NCBI GenBank assembly: GCA_017475785.1
Contig: JAFVEX010000096.1
Location: 1-39,520, forward strand
DNA: 39,520 nt
Direction of reading: 5' to 3'
Source: Eubacterium sp.
GTDB lineage: Bacteria > Bacillota_A > Clostridia > Lachnospirales > Lachnospiraceae
This document shows, piece by piece, positions 1 through 8,006 of the stretch. A model generated the notes under the pieces. That model had not been told where the DNA came from, did not search any database, and saw nothing but the letters and a program-made list of their open reading frames with translations. The translations under genes were made by a program, and so were the position numbers. Within the stretch, counting starts at the first letter, position 1; every line of letters begins with the position of its first letter.

Positions 1-7
1 AAATGAT

Positions 8-28
8 CGGCGGCCCTACAGACCGCCG
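8..28. other. Small GC-rich hairpin at the left edge
   Basis: CGGCGG at 8-13 pairs with CCGCCG at 23-28 around a 9-nt loop. Read on the minus strand it follows the large structured element and leads into a weakly T-containing stretch (ATCATTT) at the window edge. It could therefore be a minus-strand terminator whose U-tract is cut off, or the next stem of the structured element. The edge prevents a decision. Confidence 0.3.
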
Positions 29-30
29 CA

Positions 31-286
31 GTCGGGATCGTGGTATATGAGTGTTGCGCATTATGTAAGCACGACGCAATGCATATTCTCTGAACACGAC
101 TTACGAGGAAATGTTCGGAGAAATTCACACTATAGATGATGTTGGTGCGCGGGCTAAGAGTCTCGCTCTTTGACGAATAGGCCGCACACCTACATCATCT
201 TAGTGCGAAGTTCGATGGCATTTCCCGTGGAGTGTACAGAGAATATCATTGTCGGAGTGCGAAAATAAAAAACACACGATCCCGAC
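31..286. other. 256-nt nearly continuous imperfect hairpin (structured RNA or MITE-like element)
   Basis: No credible gene lies between the window edge and the glnN stop. The stretch is closed by a perfect 12-bp inverted repeat (31-42 with 275-286, GTCGGGATCGTG). Inside it, paired segments are strictly nested: 77-81/247-251 and 83-92/237-246 (15 bp with one bulged C), 94-97/232-235, 103-113/219-228 (10 bp, one bulged A), 128-132/201-205, 134-154/181-200 (about 17 of 21 paired), and a tip hairpin 156-160/166-170. A single asymmetric bubble (about 43-68 opposite 261-274, A-rich on the right) interrupts the rod. This layout resembles a rod-like RNA such as 6S, or a full-length palindromic mobile element. 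Neither the strand nor the family can be settled: a further possible helix (about 46-57 with 75-86) favours the plus strand, whereas wobble pairing in 134-200 favours the minus strand. I do not recognise 6S, SRP, tmRNA or RNase P signature sequences. Confidence 0.6.
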
Positions 287-297
287 AAACATTAATT

Positions 298-2388
298 TCA
301 CTCGGAAAACAGCATCTCACTGTAAACCGGGAACGGCCAGTACTTCTCGTCTGTAATGCTTTCCAGCTGGTCCGCCGCGTCCCGCGCGGACGCCATGTCG
401 GCGAGAATCACGTCATGATAAAAATGCATCGCATCCGCCTCCGATTTGGGTACCCTGGCCAGGTGTTCTTCCAGTTTTTCGGTCGAGTCCAGGAGCGCAT
501 CTGTCAGAACTGCTAGCCTCTCGCAGGTCTTCGCCTCATAGACAACCGGAACGCCCGCCGCCTTCAGGTCGCCGCTTCTCCTGCAGAGCTCTGCCGCGTA
601 AGCTGACACAGCAGGCAGAATCAGTCTGCGGATCATGTCATCCATCGTGTGCGCCTCAATCGCGATCTGCGCGCAGTAAGTCTCAACGTAAATATTAAAC
701 CGGGCCTGCAGCTCCTCTTCTGTGTAGACATTGTTCTCCTCATAGAGAGCTATGTTTTTCTCAGAAAGATAGGCTTCCAGCGCGTCTGCAGTAGAGACAA
801 GATTTGACAGTCCGCGGCGCTCCGCCTCCTGTACCCAGGCCTGATCGTAGCCGTTTCCGTTGAAAATGATCCGCTGATGCTCTGTCAGGCTCTTTCTGAT
901 CAGCTCATGCAGGTCTTTCTGGAAGTTCTGGCTGCTCTCCAGCTCATCCGCGAACTGGCGCAGTTCCTCTGCCATAATGGTGTTCAGCGCGATATTCGGG
1001 TCTGACACCGACTGCGAGGAGCCGAGCATTCTGAACTCGAACTTATTGCCGGTAAACGCCATCGGTGAAGTACGGTTTCTGTCTGTGTTGTCGAGAGGGA
1101 TCGGCGGCATTACGTCGATGCCGATTTCCAGCTCGCGCTTTCCGGTCTCGTGGAACGATTTTCCTTCGATAATCGACTGCACTACTCCGTCCAGCTCGTC
1201 GCCCAGGAAAATGGACAAAATTGCCGGCGGAGCCTCCTGTGCCCCGAGTCTGTGATCATTTCCCGCGCTGGCCACTGTGCAGCGCAGCGCCTCCTGATAC
1301 TCATCGACTCCCTTGATAAATGCCGCCAGAAACAGGAGAAACTGCGCATTCTGGCTCGGGGTTGATCCGGGGCTCAGCAGATTCTTTCCGGTATCCGTCC
1401 CAAGTGACCAGTTATCATGCTTGCCGGAGCCGTTGACGCCCGCAAATGGTTTCTCATGCAGCAGGCAGACAAATCCATGCCGGTCCGCGACCTTCTTCAT
1501 CAGCTCCATTGTCAGCTGGTTCTGATCCGACGCCTGGTTTGCGTTCGAATAAACAGGCGCCATTTCATGCTGCGACGGCGCAACTTCATTATGTTTTGTC
1601 TTCGAGAGCACGCCGACGCGCCACAATTCATTGTCCAGATCCTTCATGTAGGCGGAGACACGCGGCTTCAGCTGACCGAAGTAGTGGTCTTCCAACTCCT
1701 GCCCGCGCGGCGGCCTGTTCCCGAATAATGTCCTTCCGGTCAGACGCAGATCCTCCCGCTGCGCGTGCAGCTTCTTGTCAATCAGGAAGTACTCCTGCTC
1801 CGGACCGCACTGAGCCATGACACGCTTTGTCTCGGTATCGCCGAACAGCCTCAGAATCCGGACCGCCTGGCGCGACACCTCTTCCATTGATTTCAGAAGC
1901 GGCGTTTTCTTGTCCAGCGAATGGCCGGAATAAGAACAAAAAATCGTCGGAATATACAGAGAATCATCCTTCACAAAAGCGAATGATGTGGGATCCCAGG
2001 CCGTATATCCCCGCGCCTCAAAGGTCGCGCGCAGGCCTCCGGACGGAAATGAAGAAGCATCCGGCTCGCCCCGGACCAGCTCCTTGCCGGAAAAATCCAT
2101 CATGATCCTGCCGCCGCCAACCGGATCGATAAAGCTGTCGTGCTTCTCCGCGGTCACGCCTGTCATCGGCTGGAACCAGTGCGTATAGTGGGTCGCGCCC
2201 TTTTCGACCGCCCACTGCTTCATGGCCTCCGCAATTCCGTTTGCCGCCGACAGCTCCAGCTGTGTTCCGTCGGTCACGCATTTCTTCCACGCCTTGTAGG
2301 TTGTGGCAGAGAGGCGCTCCTTCATTGTCACTTCATCAAATACCATACATCCGAAAATCTCCGGCAGCCGCTTACCTTTTTTACTCAT
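298..2388 (-). CDS. glnN: Type III glutamine synthetase
   Basis: Cytosolic enzyme that condenses glutamate and ammonia to glutamine using ATP. The product is 696 residues, the usual size for the GlnN (type III) class and much larger than GlnA (about 450). The N-terminal FGCMVFDE region, the GPEQEYFLID segment near residue 200, the NGSGKHDNWSLG segment and the conserved NRTSPMAFTGNKFEFR region are type III features. The start at 2388 is preferred because AAAGGAGA lies 7 nt upstream; an ATG ten codons further upstream has no such site. It is transcribed away from asnB. The promoter at 2457-2485 and the leader hairpin at 2405-2439 suggest control by premature termination. The two divergent genes together handle ammonia and glutamine nitrogen. 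Confidence 0.96.
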   Translation of the reverse strand: MSKKGKRLPEIFGCMVFDEVTMKERLSATTYKAWKKCVTDGTQLELSAANGIAEAMKQWAVEKGATHYTHWFQPMTGVTAEKHDSFIDPVGGGRIMMDFSGKELVRGEPDASSFPSGGLRATFEARGYTAWDPTSFAFVKDDSLYIPTIFCSYSGHSLDKKTPLLKSMEEVSRQAVRILRLFGDTETKRVMAQCGPEQEYFLIDKKLHAQREDLRLTGRTLFGNRPPRGQELEDHYFGQLKPRVSAYMKDLDNELWRVGVLSKTKHNEVAPSQHEMAPVYSNANQASDQNQLTMELMKKVADRHGFVCLLHEKPFAGVNGSGKHDNWSLGTDTGKNLLSPGSTPSQNAQFLLFLAAFIKGVDEYQEALRCTVASAGNDHRLGAQEAPPAILSIFLGDELDGVVQSIIEGKSFHETGKRELEIGIDVMPPIPLDNTDRNRTSPMAFTGNKFEFRMLGSSQSVSDPNIALNTIMAEELRQFADELESSQNFQKDLHELIRKSLTEHQRIIFNGNGYDQAWVQEAERRGLSNLVSTADALEAYLSEKNIALYEENNVYTEEELQARFNIYVETYCAQIAIEAHTMDDMIRRLILPAVSAYAAELCRRSGDLKAAGVPVVYEAKTCERLAVLTDALLDSTEKLEEHLARVPKSEADAMHFYHDVILADMASARDAADQLESITDEKYWPFPVYSEMLFSE

Positions 2389-2404
2389 TGCAGTTCTCCT
2401 TTCC

Positions 2405-2439
2405 AAAAAAAGAGGCATTTGGGGCAGATCCCAAACACC
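2405..2439 (-). terminator. Terminator-like hairpin in the glnN leader (attenuator candidate)
   Basis: On the minus strand, GGTGTTTGGG (2439-2430) pairs with CCCAAATGCC (2423-2414) in a 10-bp stem with two wobble pairs. It is followed by TC and seven T residues (2411-2405). The U-tract ends directly before the AAAGGAGA ribosome binding site of glnN and about 12 nt after the predicted transcription start. The hairpin therefore sits inside the leader. It must be bypassed for glnN to be expressed. Confidence 0.6.
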
Positions 2440-2456
2440 TTTGTTTGCTGTTCCAT

Positions 2457-2485
2457 AGAATAATCCATTCGCACGAAAATGTCAA
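2457..2485 (-). promoter_or_regulatory. glnN promoter, sigma-A type
   Basis: On the minus strand TTGACA (2485-2480) is separated by exactly 17 bp from TATTCT (2462-2457). The predicted start is near 2450, about 60 nt upstream of the glnN ATG. Confidence 0.75.
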
Positions 2486-2566
2486 TATGTTATACCAAAA
2501 TTATTGCAATACTTATATGACATACTTCTTTGCATTATTCATATGGCCGTTTTTTCTTTTAGCGGA

Positions 2567-2594
2567 TTGACATCTTCTTTTCCGGATGTATACT
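2567..2594 (+). promoter_or_regulatory. Promoter upstream of asnB
   Basis: TTGACA (2567-2572), a 16-bp spacer, then TATACT (2589-2594). The predicted start is near 2602, which is the first base of the adjacent terminator hairpin. No equally good promoter is seen between the hairpin and asnB. Confidence 0.7.
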
Positions 2595-2601
2595 GGTTTT
2601 T

Positions 2602-2652
2602 AAAGCAACGGCGCTTGATCCAGTCACTGGATACGGCGCCGCTGCTTTTTTT
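2602..2652 (+). terminator. Strong intrinsic terminator starting at the transcription start upstream of asnB
   Basis: The arm 2602-2624 (AAAGCA, CGGCGC, ATCCAGT) pairs with 2626-2648 (ACTGGAT, GCGCCG, TGCTTT), giving about 19 pairs with a few mismatches and a tight loop. Seven T residues follow at 2646-2652. Only the plus strand has a U-tract. It lies about 140 bp before asnB. It is either an attenuator of asnB or the end of an independent RNA of roughly 50 nt. Confidence 0.75.
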
Positions 2653-2791
2653 ATGTCAGGAAAGTACTCTGGTTCAGAGGATTTCTCTCAAATGCATATT
2701 TCTTCATTTCAATATCATATGGTTCACACACCAAGGATACTGGAATGATTACAGAAAATGATTAAAAAAAATGATTAGAGGAGGAACTCAA

Positions 2792-4462
2792 ATGTGCTCA
2801 ATTATGGGATATTGCGGAACAGATCTGTCCGAAGAACAATTTCGGGAGGCACTGGCAAAAACTATCTCCCGCGGTCCGGATGACTCCAGAGTCATACAGA
2901 CAGGAGGCGGCGGATTTCTTGGGTTCAACCGCCTCTCCATCATGGGGCTGACAGCCTCCGGCATGCAGCCGTTCATACGCGGAACCAGCGCAGTCGTCTG
3001 TAATGGCGAGCTCTATGGGTTCCGCCCGATCAAAGCGCTTCTGGAAGAAGATGGGTACCGCTTCGAAAGTGACAGCGACTGCGAGATCCTGCTTCCTCTG
3101 TACGAGCAGTACGGAACAGATATGTTCCGCCGGCTTGACGCAGAATTTGCGCTTGTTTTATATGACGGAATGCGGAACCGCCTGATCGCGGCGCGCGATC
3201 CGATCGGCATCCGGCCGCTTTATTACGGATATACCGACGCGGGATCTGTCGTATTCGCGTCCGAGCCGAAAAACCTGACGGCGGTCTGCGGCAGAATTAT
3301 GCCGTTTCCTCCAGGACATTATTATGAGGATGGCCGGTTTATCTGTTATCGCGATATGAGTGATGTTTCAGAAAGATATATATGCCCTGCTTCACCCGAT
3401 GCTGTAAAAGCCGCTTCCGAGGCTGCAGACAAATCGGAAGTTTCAAAAGCGGACCCATATATCCACGCTCCGCTTGACGAAATCACCCGCTCCATTCATG
3501 ACCGGCTGATAGAAGGTGTCCGCAAGCGCCTCGACGCAGACGCGCCAGTCGGCTATCTGCTCTCGGGCGGTCTGGATTCTTCCCTTGTCTGCGGCATCGC
3601 GGCGAAGCTCTCAGACAAGCCGCTCCGGACCTTTGCCATCGGTATGGATAAGGACGCGATCGATCTCAAGTACGCGCGCGAGGTGGCGGATTACATTCAC
3701 AGCGACCACACCGAAGTCATCATGACAACAGAAGATGTCCTCGCTGCGCTTGAGCCGGTCATCGAGCTGCTGGCCACATATGATATCACAACCATCCGGG
3801 CATCGATCGGCATGTATCTTGTCTGCAAATACATCCACGAAAACACCGACATTCGTGTGCTTCTGACCGGTGAGATATCAGATGAATTATTTGGTTACAA
3901 ATATACGGATTTTGCGCCCGACGCGGACGCGTTTCAGAAGGAAGCCGAAAAGCGGATCAGAGAATTTCACATGTATGACGTTCTCCGGGCGGACCGCTGT
4001 ATCAGTGTCAACAGTCTGGAAGCCCGCGTGCCGTTCGGTGATCTTGATTTTGTCGACTATGTTATGCGGATTGACCCGGAGCTGAAGCTGAACCGGTACG
4101 GGATCGGAAAATATCTGCTGCGCGAGGCATTTGCGGATGATCCGGTCATTCCGGAAAGCATCCGTCTGCGCGAAAAAGCGGCGTTTTCGGATGCCGTCGG
4201 CCACTCCATGCGGGATGATCTGCAGGCCTACGCAGAGACCTGCTACAGCGATGAGGCATTCCGCGCCCGGAAAAAACAGTACTATCACGCAGCGCCGTTT
4301 ACGAAGGAATCGCTTCTGTACCGGGAACTGTTCGAGAAATACTATCCGGGACAGTCTGAGATGGTCGCAGACTTCTGGATGCCGAACAGAGAGTGGGAGG
4401 GCTGCGACGTCAATGATCCCTCCGCCCGCGCCCTTTCCAACTACGGCGCGAGCGGAGTCTGA
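2792..4462 (+). CDS. asnB: Asparagine synthase (glutamine-hydrolysing)
   Basis: Makes asparagine from aspartate, ATP and glutamine-derived ammonia. The start is set at 2792 because it gives Met-Cys, where Cys2 becomes the N-terminal nucleophile of the class II glutaminase domain after Met removal; AGAGGAGG lies about 8 nt upstream. The glutaminase domain (about 1-200) contains SRGPDD, FNRLSIMG and CNGELYG. The synthetase domain (about 230-530) carries the pyrophosphatase loop SGGLDSS and the TGEISDELFGY segment. The length of 556 residues matches E. coli AsnB (554). The gene stands alone on the plus strand, divergent from glnN, behind a promoter and strong hairpin. A MITE-like element follows 17 nt after its stop. 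Confidence 0.95.
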   Translation: MCSIMGYCGTDLSEEQFREALAKTISRGPDDSRVIQTGGGGFLGFNRLSIMGLTASGMQPFIRGTSAVVCNGELYGFRPIKALLEEDGYRFESDSDCEILLPLYEQYGTDMFRRLDAEFALVLYDGMRNRLIAARDPIGIRPLYYGYTDAGSVVFASEPKNLTAVCGRIMPFPPGHYYEDGRFICYRDMSDVSERYICPASPDAVKAASEAADKSEVSKADPYIHAPLDEITRSIHDRLIEGVRKRLDADAPVGYLLSGGLDSSLVCGIAAKLSDKPLRTFAIGMDKDAIDLKYAREVADYIHSDHTEVIMTTEDVLAALEPVIELLATYDITTIRASIGMYLVCKYIHENTDIRVLLTGEISDELFGYKYTDFAPDADAFQKEAEKRIREFHMYDVLRADRCISVNSLEARVPFGDLDFVDYVMRIDPELKLNRYGIGKYLLREAFADDPVIPESIRLREKAAFSDAVGHSMRDDLQAYAETCYSDEAFRARKKQYYHAAPFTKESLLYRELFEKYYPGQSEMVADFWMPNREWEGCDVNDPSARALSNYGASGV

Positions 4463-4479
4463 ATCACAGCAGGGTCTTA

Positions 4480-4640
4480 GGAAGCACTGATTAATTCGAG
4501 CCGCTCTGATTCAGAGGCGATTTTTACCGTCATAAAGGCGAAATTTCGCAGGAATACTGGAGGTATTTCAAGAAATTTCAACGCGTTTGACGAAAAAATC
4601 TCCCTGAAGCTGAGCGGCGATGGATTAAATCAGCGCTTCC
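4480..4640. mobile_element. MITE-like palindromic element with CTTA target duplication
   Basis: The ends GGAAGCACTGATTAA (from 4480) and the reverse complement of 4640 backwards (GGAAGCGCTGATTTAA) match. Similarity of the two arms continues inward for about 75 bp, including GATTTTT and CGTCA blocks, so the 161-bp element can fold end to end. It is flanked by CTTA at 4476-4479 and 4641-4644, consistent with a 4-bp target duplication. The right copy contains the nhaC stop codon (4642-4644). There is no room for a transposase, so it is presumably mobilised in trans. The IS family is not identified. Confidence 0.8.
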
Positions 4641-4641
4641 C

Positions 4642-6267
4642 TTACTCTCCTGCTGCCGAATTCTGCGAAAAGCGCTTCAGAAGCCACAGGACGAATACCA
4701 TCAGGGCCGCGCCGAATATCAGCGAAATGACCGCGTTTCTGCAGAAGCCCGCGACAACGTATGTCAGGCAGGAAATTGCCGCGGCTGTGACCGCGTACGG
4801 CAGCTGCGTGCTGACATGGTTGATGTGGTTGCACTGCGCCCCGGCCGACGCCATAATCGTCGTATCTGAAATCGGTGAGCAGTGGTCTCCGCAGACAGCG
4901 CCTGCCATGCAGGCAGAAATCGCGATTACCATCATCTCCGGCTGCTTGCTGAAGGCCGCCACGACGATTGGGATCAGAATTCCGAAGGTTCCCCAGGAGG
5001 TTCCAGTCGCGAAGGACAGGAAGCAGCCCACGAGGAAGATAATTGCCGGGAGCAGGTTCAGCACAAGGCTGCCGCCGGACTTCGAAGCGTTATCGACAAG
5101 CGCCGCAACATAATCGCGGGCGCCTAGGCTCTTGGTCACTCCGTTCAGCGTCCACGCAAGCGTCAGAATCAGCATTGCAGGCACCATGGACTTGAATCCC
5201 TCCGGCAGGCATTCCATACATTCCTTGAAATTCAGGACACGGCGGACCATGTAGAGAACGATGGTGATGATCAGGCCAAAGAAGGATCCCAGCACCAGAC
5301 CGACAGACGCGTCGCTGTCGGCGAATGCCTGGACAAATCCCGTTCCGCTGAAGAATCCGCCAGTATAGATCATGCCGATCACGCAGCAGACGATCAGGGA
5401 TATGATGGGGATCAGCAAATCGATTACAGTGCCCTTTTTCTTCGCGTCTGCCGCTTCATCCGCGGCGTTCGCGTACGGACGGTCCGGCGTTGTGTAGATA
5501 TCTCCCTTCAGCGCGTTCTGCTCGTGCAGCGCCATCGGGCCGAAATCGGTTTTCATGACCGTCACCAGAACCATCATCAGAATCGTGAACAGCGCGTAAA
5601 AATTGTATGGAATAGCCCGGATAAATACAGAAAATCCGTTCAGTCCCTCGACAGAGCTGGAGACAGCCGCCGCCCAGGACGAAACCGGCGCGATGATGCA
5701 GACAGGCGCTGCCGTCGCGTCAATCAGATACGCCAGCTTCGCGCGGGAAACCTGATGCCGGTCCGTCACCGGCCGCATGACGCTTCCGACGGTCAGGCAG
5801 TTGAAATAATCGTCAATAAAAATCAGGCAGCCCAGTACGATCGTCGCCAGCTGAGCGCCGACCCTCGTCTTGATCCTGGTGGACGCCCAGCGGCCGAAGG
5901 CAGCAGATCCGCCCGCGCGGTTCATCAGCGAAACCATGACGCCGAGAATCACAAGGAAAACAAGGATGCCGACATTGTACGAGTCTGCCAGAGACGCGAT
6001 AATTCCGTCCTGAAAGACATGCGTGATCGTTCCCTCAAAGCTGAAGCCTGAATAAAAGAGCGAACCAGCCAGAATTCCGATAAACAGGGAACTGTAGACC
6101 TCTTTGGTGACAAGTGCCAGTACAATCGCAATCAGCGGCGGTACCAGCGCCCAGAACGTCTGCTGGACGGTATCCGCGTTCGTGTTGACGGCTGCGGCAA
6201 ACAGCACGACCAGGACAATGATGACTGCGATGATGGTCGATAGATTACTTCTCTTTTTTTGTTCCAT
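4642..6267 (-). CDS. nhaC: Na+/H+ antiporter, NhaC family
   Basis: Polytopic inner-membrane secondary transporter of 541 residues. It begins with a hydrophobic helix (about residues 10-28) and has at least ten further hydrophobic segments. The family-typical motifs FIDDYFNCLTVGSVMRPV (about 150), GTSWGTFGILIPI and SPISDTTIMAS (in the last 130 residues) place it in the NhaC/Na_H_antiporter group. The substrate could be sodium/proton or an amino or organic acid exchange as in related MleN, so specificity is uncertain. GAGGG lies 6 nt before the ATG. It is the last gene of a probable metY1-ybjQ-nhaC operon (39-bp gap to ybjQ). A palindromic mobile element abuts its stop codon, so the native 3' end and terminator may have been displaced. 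Confidence 0.9.
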   Translation of the reverse strand: MEQKKRSNLSTIIAVIIVLVVLFAAAVNTNADTVQQTFWALVPPLIAIVLALVTKEVYSSLFIGILAGSLFYSGFSFEGTITHVFQDGIIASLADSYNVGILVFLVILGVMVSLMNRAGGSAAFGRWASTRIKTRVGAQLATIVLGCLIFIDDYFNCLTVGSVMRPVTDRHQVSRAKLAYLIDATAAPVCIIAPVSSWAAAVSSSVEGLNGFSVFIRAIPYNFYALFTILMMVLVTVMKTDFGPMALHEQNALKGDIYTTPDRPYANAADEAADAKKKGTVIDLLIPIISLIVCCVIGMIYTGGFFSGTGFVQAFADSDASVGLVLGSFFGLIITIVLYMVRRVLNFKECMECLPEGFKSMVPAMLILTLAWTLNGVTKSLGARDYVAALVDNASKSGGSLVLNLLPAIIFLVGCFLSFATGTSWGTFGILIPIVVAAFSKQPEMMVIAISACMAGAVCGDHCSPISDTTIMASAGAQCNHINHVSTQLPYAVTAAAISCLTYVVAGFCRNAVISLIFGAALMVFVLWLLKRFSQNSAAGE

Positions 6268-6306
6268 AATACCCTCAAATTATTATTGGTTTCTCTTGAT
6301 TTTTCT

Positions 6307-6621
6307 TTACTCGGCAAACTTCACGGCAGTGCCGTAGACAAGGATTTCAGCCGCGCCCTGCATGATGGCAGAGGACGAGAACCGGACGTTGATAATTCCG
6401 TCAGCGCCGAGTGCCTCGGCCTGTGCAATCATACGCTGCGTCGCGATGCCGCGCGCCTCTGCCAGCATCTCACTGTACGCCTTCAGTTCACCGCCCACTA
6501 GCGTCTTAAAACTCGCTGTCAGATCCTTTCCGATGTTTTTCGAGTGAACCGTACTCCCCTGAACAAGCCCGATGGTATACAGTTCCTTCCCGGTGATGTA
6601 ATCTGTGTTAACGATCAGCAT
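6307..6621 (-). CDS. ybjQ: YbjQ/UPF0145 family protein
   Basis: A 104-residue soluble protein with the complete UPF0145 fold. It has the opening MLIVNTDYITGKE, the central GGELKAYSEMLAEAR and RMIAQAEALGADGIINVRF segments, and the end EILVYGTAVKF. The family forms pentamers and has been called a putative heavy-metal-binding domain, but no cysteine occurs here and the function is unknown. AAAAGGAGG precedes the ATG with good spacing. It lies between metY1 and nhaC with short gaps (27 and 39 bp), so it is probably co-transcribed. No functional link to sulfur metabolism is evident from sequence. Confidence 0.9.
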   Translation of the reverse strand: MLIVNTDYITGKELYTIGLVQGSTVHSKNIGKDLTASFKTLVGGELKAYSEMLAEARGIATQRMIAQAEALGADGIINVRFSSSAIMQGAAEILVYGTAVKFAE

Positions 6622-6648
6622 GTTTGTACCTCCTTTTAATCTTTTTCT

Positions 6649-7923
6649 TCAAACTGCCGCAAGTGCCTGCGCAAGATCCTCAATGATGTCGTCGACGTGC
6701 TCAATTCCTACAGAGAGGCGTACAAGATCCGGTGTGACGCCGCCGGCCTCCAGCTCTGCGTCGCTCAGCTGCCTGTGCGTAGAGGAAGCCGGATGCAGCA
6801 CGCAGGTGTGTGCGTCCGCGACGTGTGTGGCGATCATCGCGATCTTCAGATTCTTCATAAATGCCTCTGCCGCCGCGCGGCCGCCTTCTACGCCAAACGA
6901 GATGACGCCGCAGGTTCCGTCCGGCATGTATTTCTGTGCCAGCGGATAGTATTTGTTGTCCGGAAGCCCCGGATAGTTGACCCAGGCGACTTTCTCATGT
7001 GCCTGCAGGTACTCCGCTACCTTCTGCGCGTTCTGGCAGTGGCGCTCCATGCGGACGGCCAGGGATTCCAGCCCCAGATTCAGGTAAAACGCGTTCTGCG
7101 GAGACTGAATCGCGCCGAGATCGCGCATCAGCTGCGCGGTCGCCTTCGTAATATAGGCGCCTTCCAGGCCAAACTGATCAACATACGTGATTCCATGGTA
7201 GGACTCATCCGGCGTCGTCAGACCCGGGAACTTATCCGCGTGCGCGCGCCAGTCGAACTTTCCGGAGTCGACGATGCATCCGCCGACACCTGTGTCGTGT
7301 CCGTCCATATACTTGGTCGTGGAGTGCACGACAATATCCGCTCCCCACTCAAACGGCCGGCAGTTAATCGGCGTCGCGAAGGTGTTGTCGATGATGAGCG
7401 GCACACCGTGATCATGCGCCGCCTTCGCAAACCGCTCAATATCCAGCACGACGAGCGCCGGATTTGCGATGGTCTCCCCAAACACTGCCTTCGTGTTCGG
7501 GCGGAACGCGGCCGCGAGCTCCTCGTCGCTGCATTCCGGATCAATAAAGGTAAAGTCTATCCCCATGCGCTTCATCGTCACGTTAAACAGATTGAATGTG
7601 CCGCCGTAGATCGTTGAGGAAGATACGACGTGATCCCCTGCTCCCGCAAGATTGAAGACCGAGAAGAAGCTGGCTGCCTGTCCGGACGCCGTCAGCATGG
7701 CGGCAGTTCCGCCCTCCAGCGCCGCGATTTTCGCCGCGACCATGTCATTCGTCGGATTCTGCAGCCTGGTATAAAAATATCCGCTTGCCTCCAGATCAAA
7801 CAGCTTTCCCATATCTTCACTGGTGTCATACTTGAAAGTCGTACTCTGAATAATCGGGATCATTCTGGACTCGCCGTTCTTCGGTTCATACCCGGCCTGG
7901 ATGCACTTCGTCTCTCTTCTCAT
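6649..7923 (-). CDS. metY: O-acetylhomoserine sulfhydrylase / PLP-dependent Cys/Met metabolism enzyme (paralogue 1)
   Basis: PLP-dependent gamma-family enzyme of 424 residues, expected to use O-acetylhomoserine and sulfide to make homocysteine. The PLP lysine lies in VVHSTTKYMDGH (about residue 208); SGQAA, YGGTFNL and the ADAHTCVLHPASSTHRQL substrate segment are family features. The start at 7923 (SD AAAGGA) gives the conserved MRRETKCIQAGYEP opening. A GTG at 7974 in the same frame has an even better AGGAGG site, so a 17-residue N-terminal extension is possible. Methionine gamma-lyase activity cannot be excluded by eye. It heads the operon with ybjQ and nhaC behind a promoter at 8007-8035. 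A second, divergent paralogue lies at 30850-32157. Confidence 0.88.
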   Translation of the reverse strand: MRRETKCIQAGYEPKNGESRMIPIIQSTTFKYDTSEDMGKLFDLEASGYFYTRLQNPTNDMVAAKIAALEGGTAAMLTASGQAASFFSVFNLAGAGDHVVSSSTIYGGTFNLFNVTMKRMGIDFTFIDPECSDEELAAAFRPNTKAVFGETIANPALVVLDIERFAKAAHDHGVPLIIDNTFATPINCRPFEWGADIVVHSTTKYMDGHDTGVGGCIVDSGKFDWRAHADKFPGLTTPDESYHGITYVDQFGLEGAYITKATAQLMRDLGAIQSPQNAFYLNLGLESLAVRMERHCQNAQKVAEYLQAHEKVAWVNYPGLPDNKYYPLAQKYMPDGTCGVISFGVEGGRAAAEAFMKNLKIAMIATHVADAHTCVLHPASSTHRQLSDAELEAGGVTPDLVRLSVGIEHVDDIIEDLAQALAAV

Positions 7924-8006
7924 GTCATTTTCCTTTCTCCGGCTGTTCCTGCTTGCCTGTAATGCAGAGATCACATATGATATCCTCCTGACAACCGGCT
8001 CTCTTT

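Noticed and set aside
31..286. Identification as SRP RNA, tmRNA or RNase P RNA
   Set aside because: None of their signature sequences (GGAAGCAGC-type SRP tip, tmRNA tag frame and tRNA-like ends, RNase P GAGGAAAGUCC) is present.
2460..2791. T-box leader upstream of asnB
   Set aside because: No T-box antiterminator consensus (UGGNACCGCG-like) is present, and the terminator begins at the predicted transcription start, leaving no room for a specifier stem.
6697..7617. A 306-codon open frame on the plus strand
   Set aside because: Antisense to metY1, with arginine- and histidine-rich translation and no start signal.
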